A stretch of DNA of 24,396 bases from an uncultured bacterium (GTDB lineage: Bacteria; Actinomycetota; Coriobacteriia; Coriobacteriales; Coriobacteriaceae). Location of the stretch: positions 1 through 24,396 of the forward strand of contig CATWBO010000037.1 in NCBI GenBank assembly GCA_958349055.1, given 5' to 3'. The notes beneath the pieces were generated by a model, which saw only the letters and a program-made list of their open reading frames with translations, searched no databases and was not told where the DNA came from. Both the position numbers and the translations under genes were made by a program. This document shows, piece by piece, positions 23,993 to 24,396 of this stretch (its first letter is position 1; every line of letters starts with the position of its first letter).

Positions 23993-24094
23993 GTGGCACG
24001 CAATAAGTACCCGGAGGAGACGGTCGAGAAGATTCTCGGCGTTGCCGAGCGGCTCCTCGTGGAGCGCGGCTACGAGCACACCACGATGATCTGA
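23993..24094 (+). pseudogene. Truncated TetR-family regulator (N-terminus only)
   Basis: Starts at GTG 23993 with GGAGG 5 bases upstream and runs 33 codons to a TGA at 24092. The sequence (ARNKYPEETVEKIL, then ERLLVERGYEHTTM) is the first helix and the beginning of the helix-turn-helix of a TetR regulator, which normally continues for about 170 more residues. Similarity ends at HTTM, where the next bases already belong to an hsdS reading frame. The protein would have no complete DNA-binding or ligand domain, so it is a broken gene or an assembly chimera. It is divergent from lanF and was probably once a local regulator of it. Confidence 0.75.
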
Positions 24095-24396
24095 AGAGCA
24101 ATACGCTAAATCGAAAAAGGCAAACCCTGGAGACGTGATTTTTGCCATAACGAGCAAGAATATCGAAGATGTCTGCACACCATTGGCGTGGGAAGGCGAA
24201 CAGTCGGTTGCAATCAGCGGACACTCTTGCGCGTATGCGACCGAAAGCATTATCCCGAGATACCTAGCATATTTAGCTACTGCTCAGGACTTTCAGATAT
24301 CCAAACGAAAGGTGGCGAAAGGGGCAGAGGTAATCGAAGTCGCGCGTGTGGACTTAGCGAGAGTCGAGATTCCCGTCCCATCCCTCGAACCACAGC
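24090..24396 (+). pseudogene. hsdS: Type I restriction specificity subunit (hsdS) fragment, no 5' end, runs off the window
   Basis: An open frame of 102 codons without a start, entering from the TetR junction and continuing past the window edge. It reads like the second half of a target-recognition domain of HsdS: KANPGDVIFAITS, IEDVCTPLAW, VAISGHSCAY, FQISKRKVAKGAEVIEV and VEIPVPSLEPQ, which is the family's characteristic end of a recognition domain before the conserved helix. HsdS sets the DNA sequence methylated and cut by the HsdM/HsdR complex. Base composition is much more A/T-rich than the adjacent lan operon. Neither hsdM nor hsdR is in the window. It could be a silent hsdS cassette, part of a rearranged locus, or a misassembly. 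Confidence 0.8.

Overview
The window looks like a chromosomal segment of a high-GC anaerobic actinobacterium of the class Coriobacteriia, most like Collinsella. This is inferred from the gene order, the codon bias towards C/G and the protein sequences; no database search was possible. Three base-composition regimes are visible: a GC-rich core gene block, an even more GC-rich block on the minus strand, and a much less GC-rich fragment at the right edge.

Region 1 (1-1110) is a tRNA region. The 3' part of a tRNA-Ala(GGC) with its terminator opens the window. The same 102 bases recur exactly at 983-1084, inside a complete tRNA-Ala gene with a strong promoter. Between the copies lie a minus-strand CAU-anticodon tRNA, several palindromes and a very GC-rich non-coding stretch.

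Region 2 (1111-18194) is a dense, plus-strand run of housekeeping genes, mostly overlapping or separated by a few bases: an ABC-F ATPase, a small membrane protein, a site-2 protease, scpA-scpB (chromosome condensation), rluB (23S rRNA pseudouridine), cmk, a PlsC-like acyltransferase, ispH, a DUF512 radical-SAM protein, der, plsY, gpsA, rpe, a cysteine desulfurase, a Nif3-like protein, a zinc-ribbon coiled-coil protein and coaBC. The themes are chromosome segregation, ribosome biogenesis (rluB, der), phospholipid synthesis (gpsA makes glycerol-3-phosphate, plsY and the PlsC-like enzyme acylate it), isoprenoids, Fe-S supply and coenzyme A. A tRNA-Pro(GGG) with promoter and terminator closes this block.

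Region 3 (18391-18960) is non-coding and rich in short palindromes. It ends in a terminator that serves the minus strand.

Region 4 (18961-23797, minus strand) is an apparently horizontally acquired, very GC-rich operon: a lantibiotic-immunity type ABC transporter (LanF ATPase, LanE and LanG permeases), a YxeA-family secreted protein, and an OmpR-type response regulator with a histidine kinase. No lantibiotic precursor or modification enzyme is present in the window, so this looks like a stand-alone peptide-antibiotic sensing and protection module.

Region 5 (23798-24396) holds a palindrome-rich intergenic region, then a divergent TetR regulator cut off after 33 codons. It runs directly into the middle of a type I restriction specificity gene (hsdS) of very different base composition. 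That junction is either a real rearrangement or an assembly chimera.
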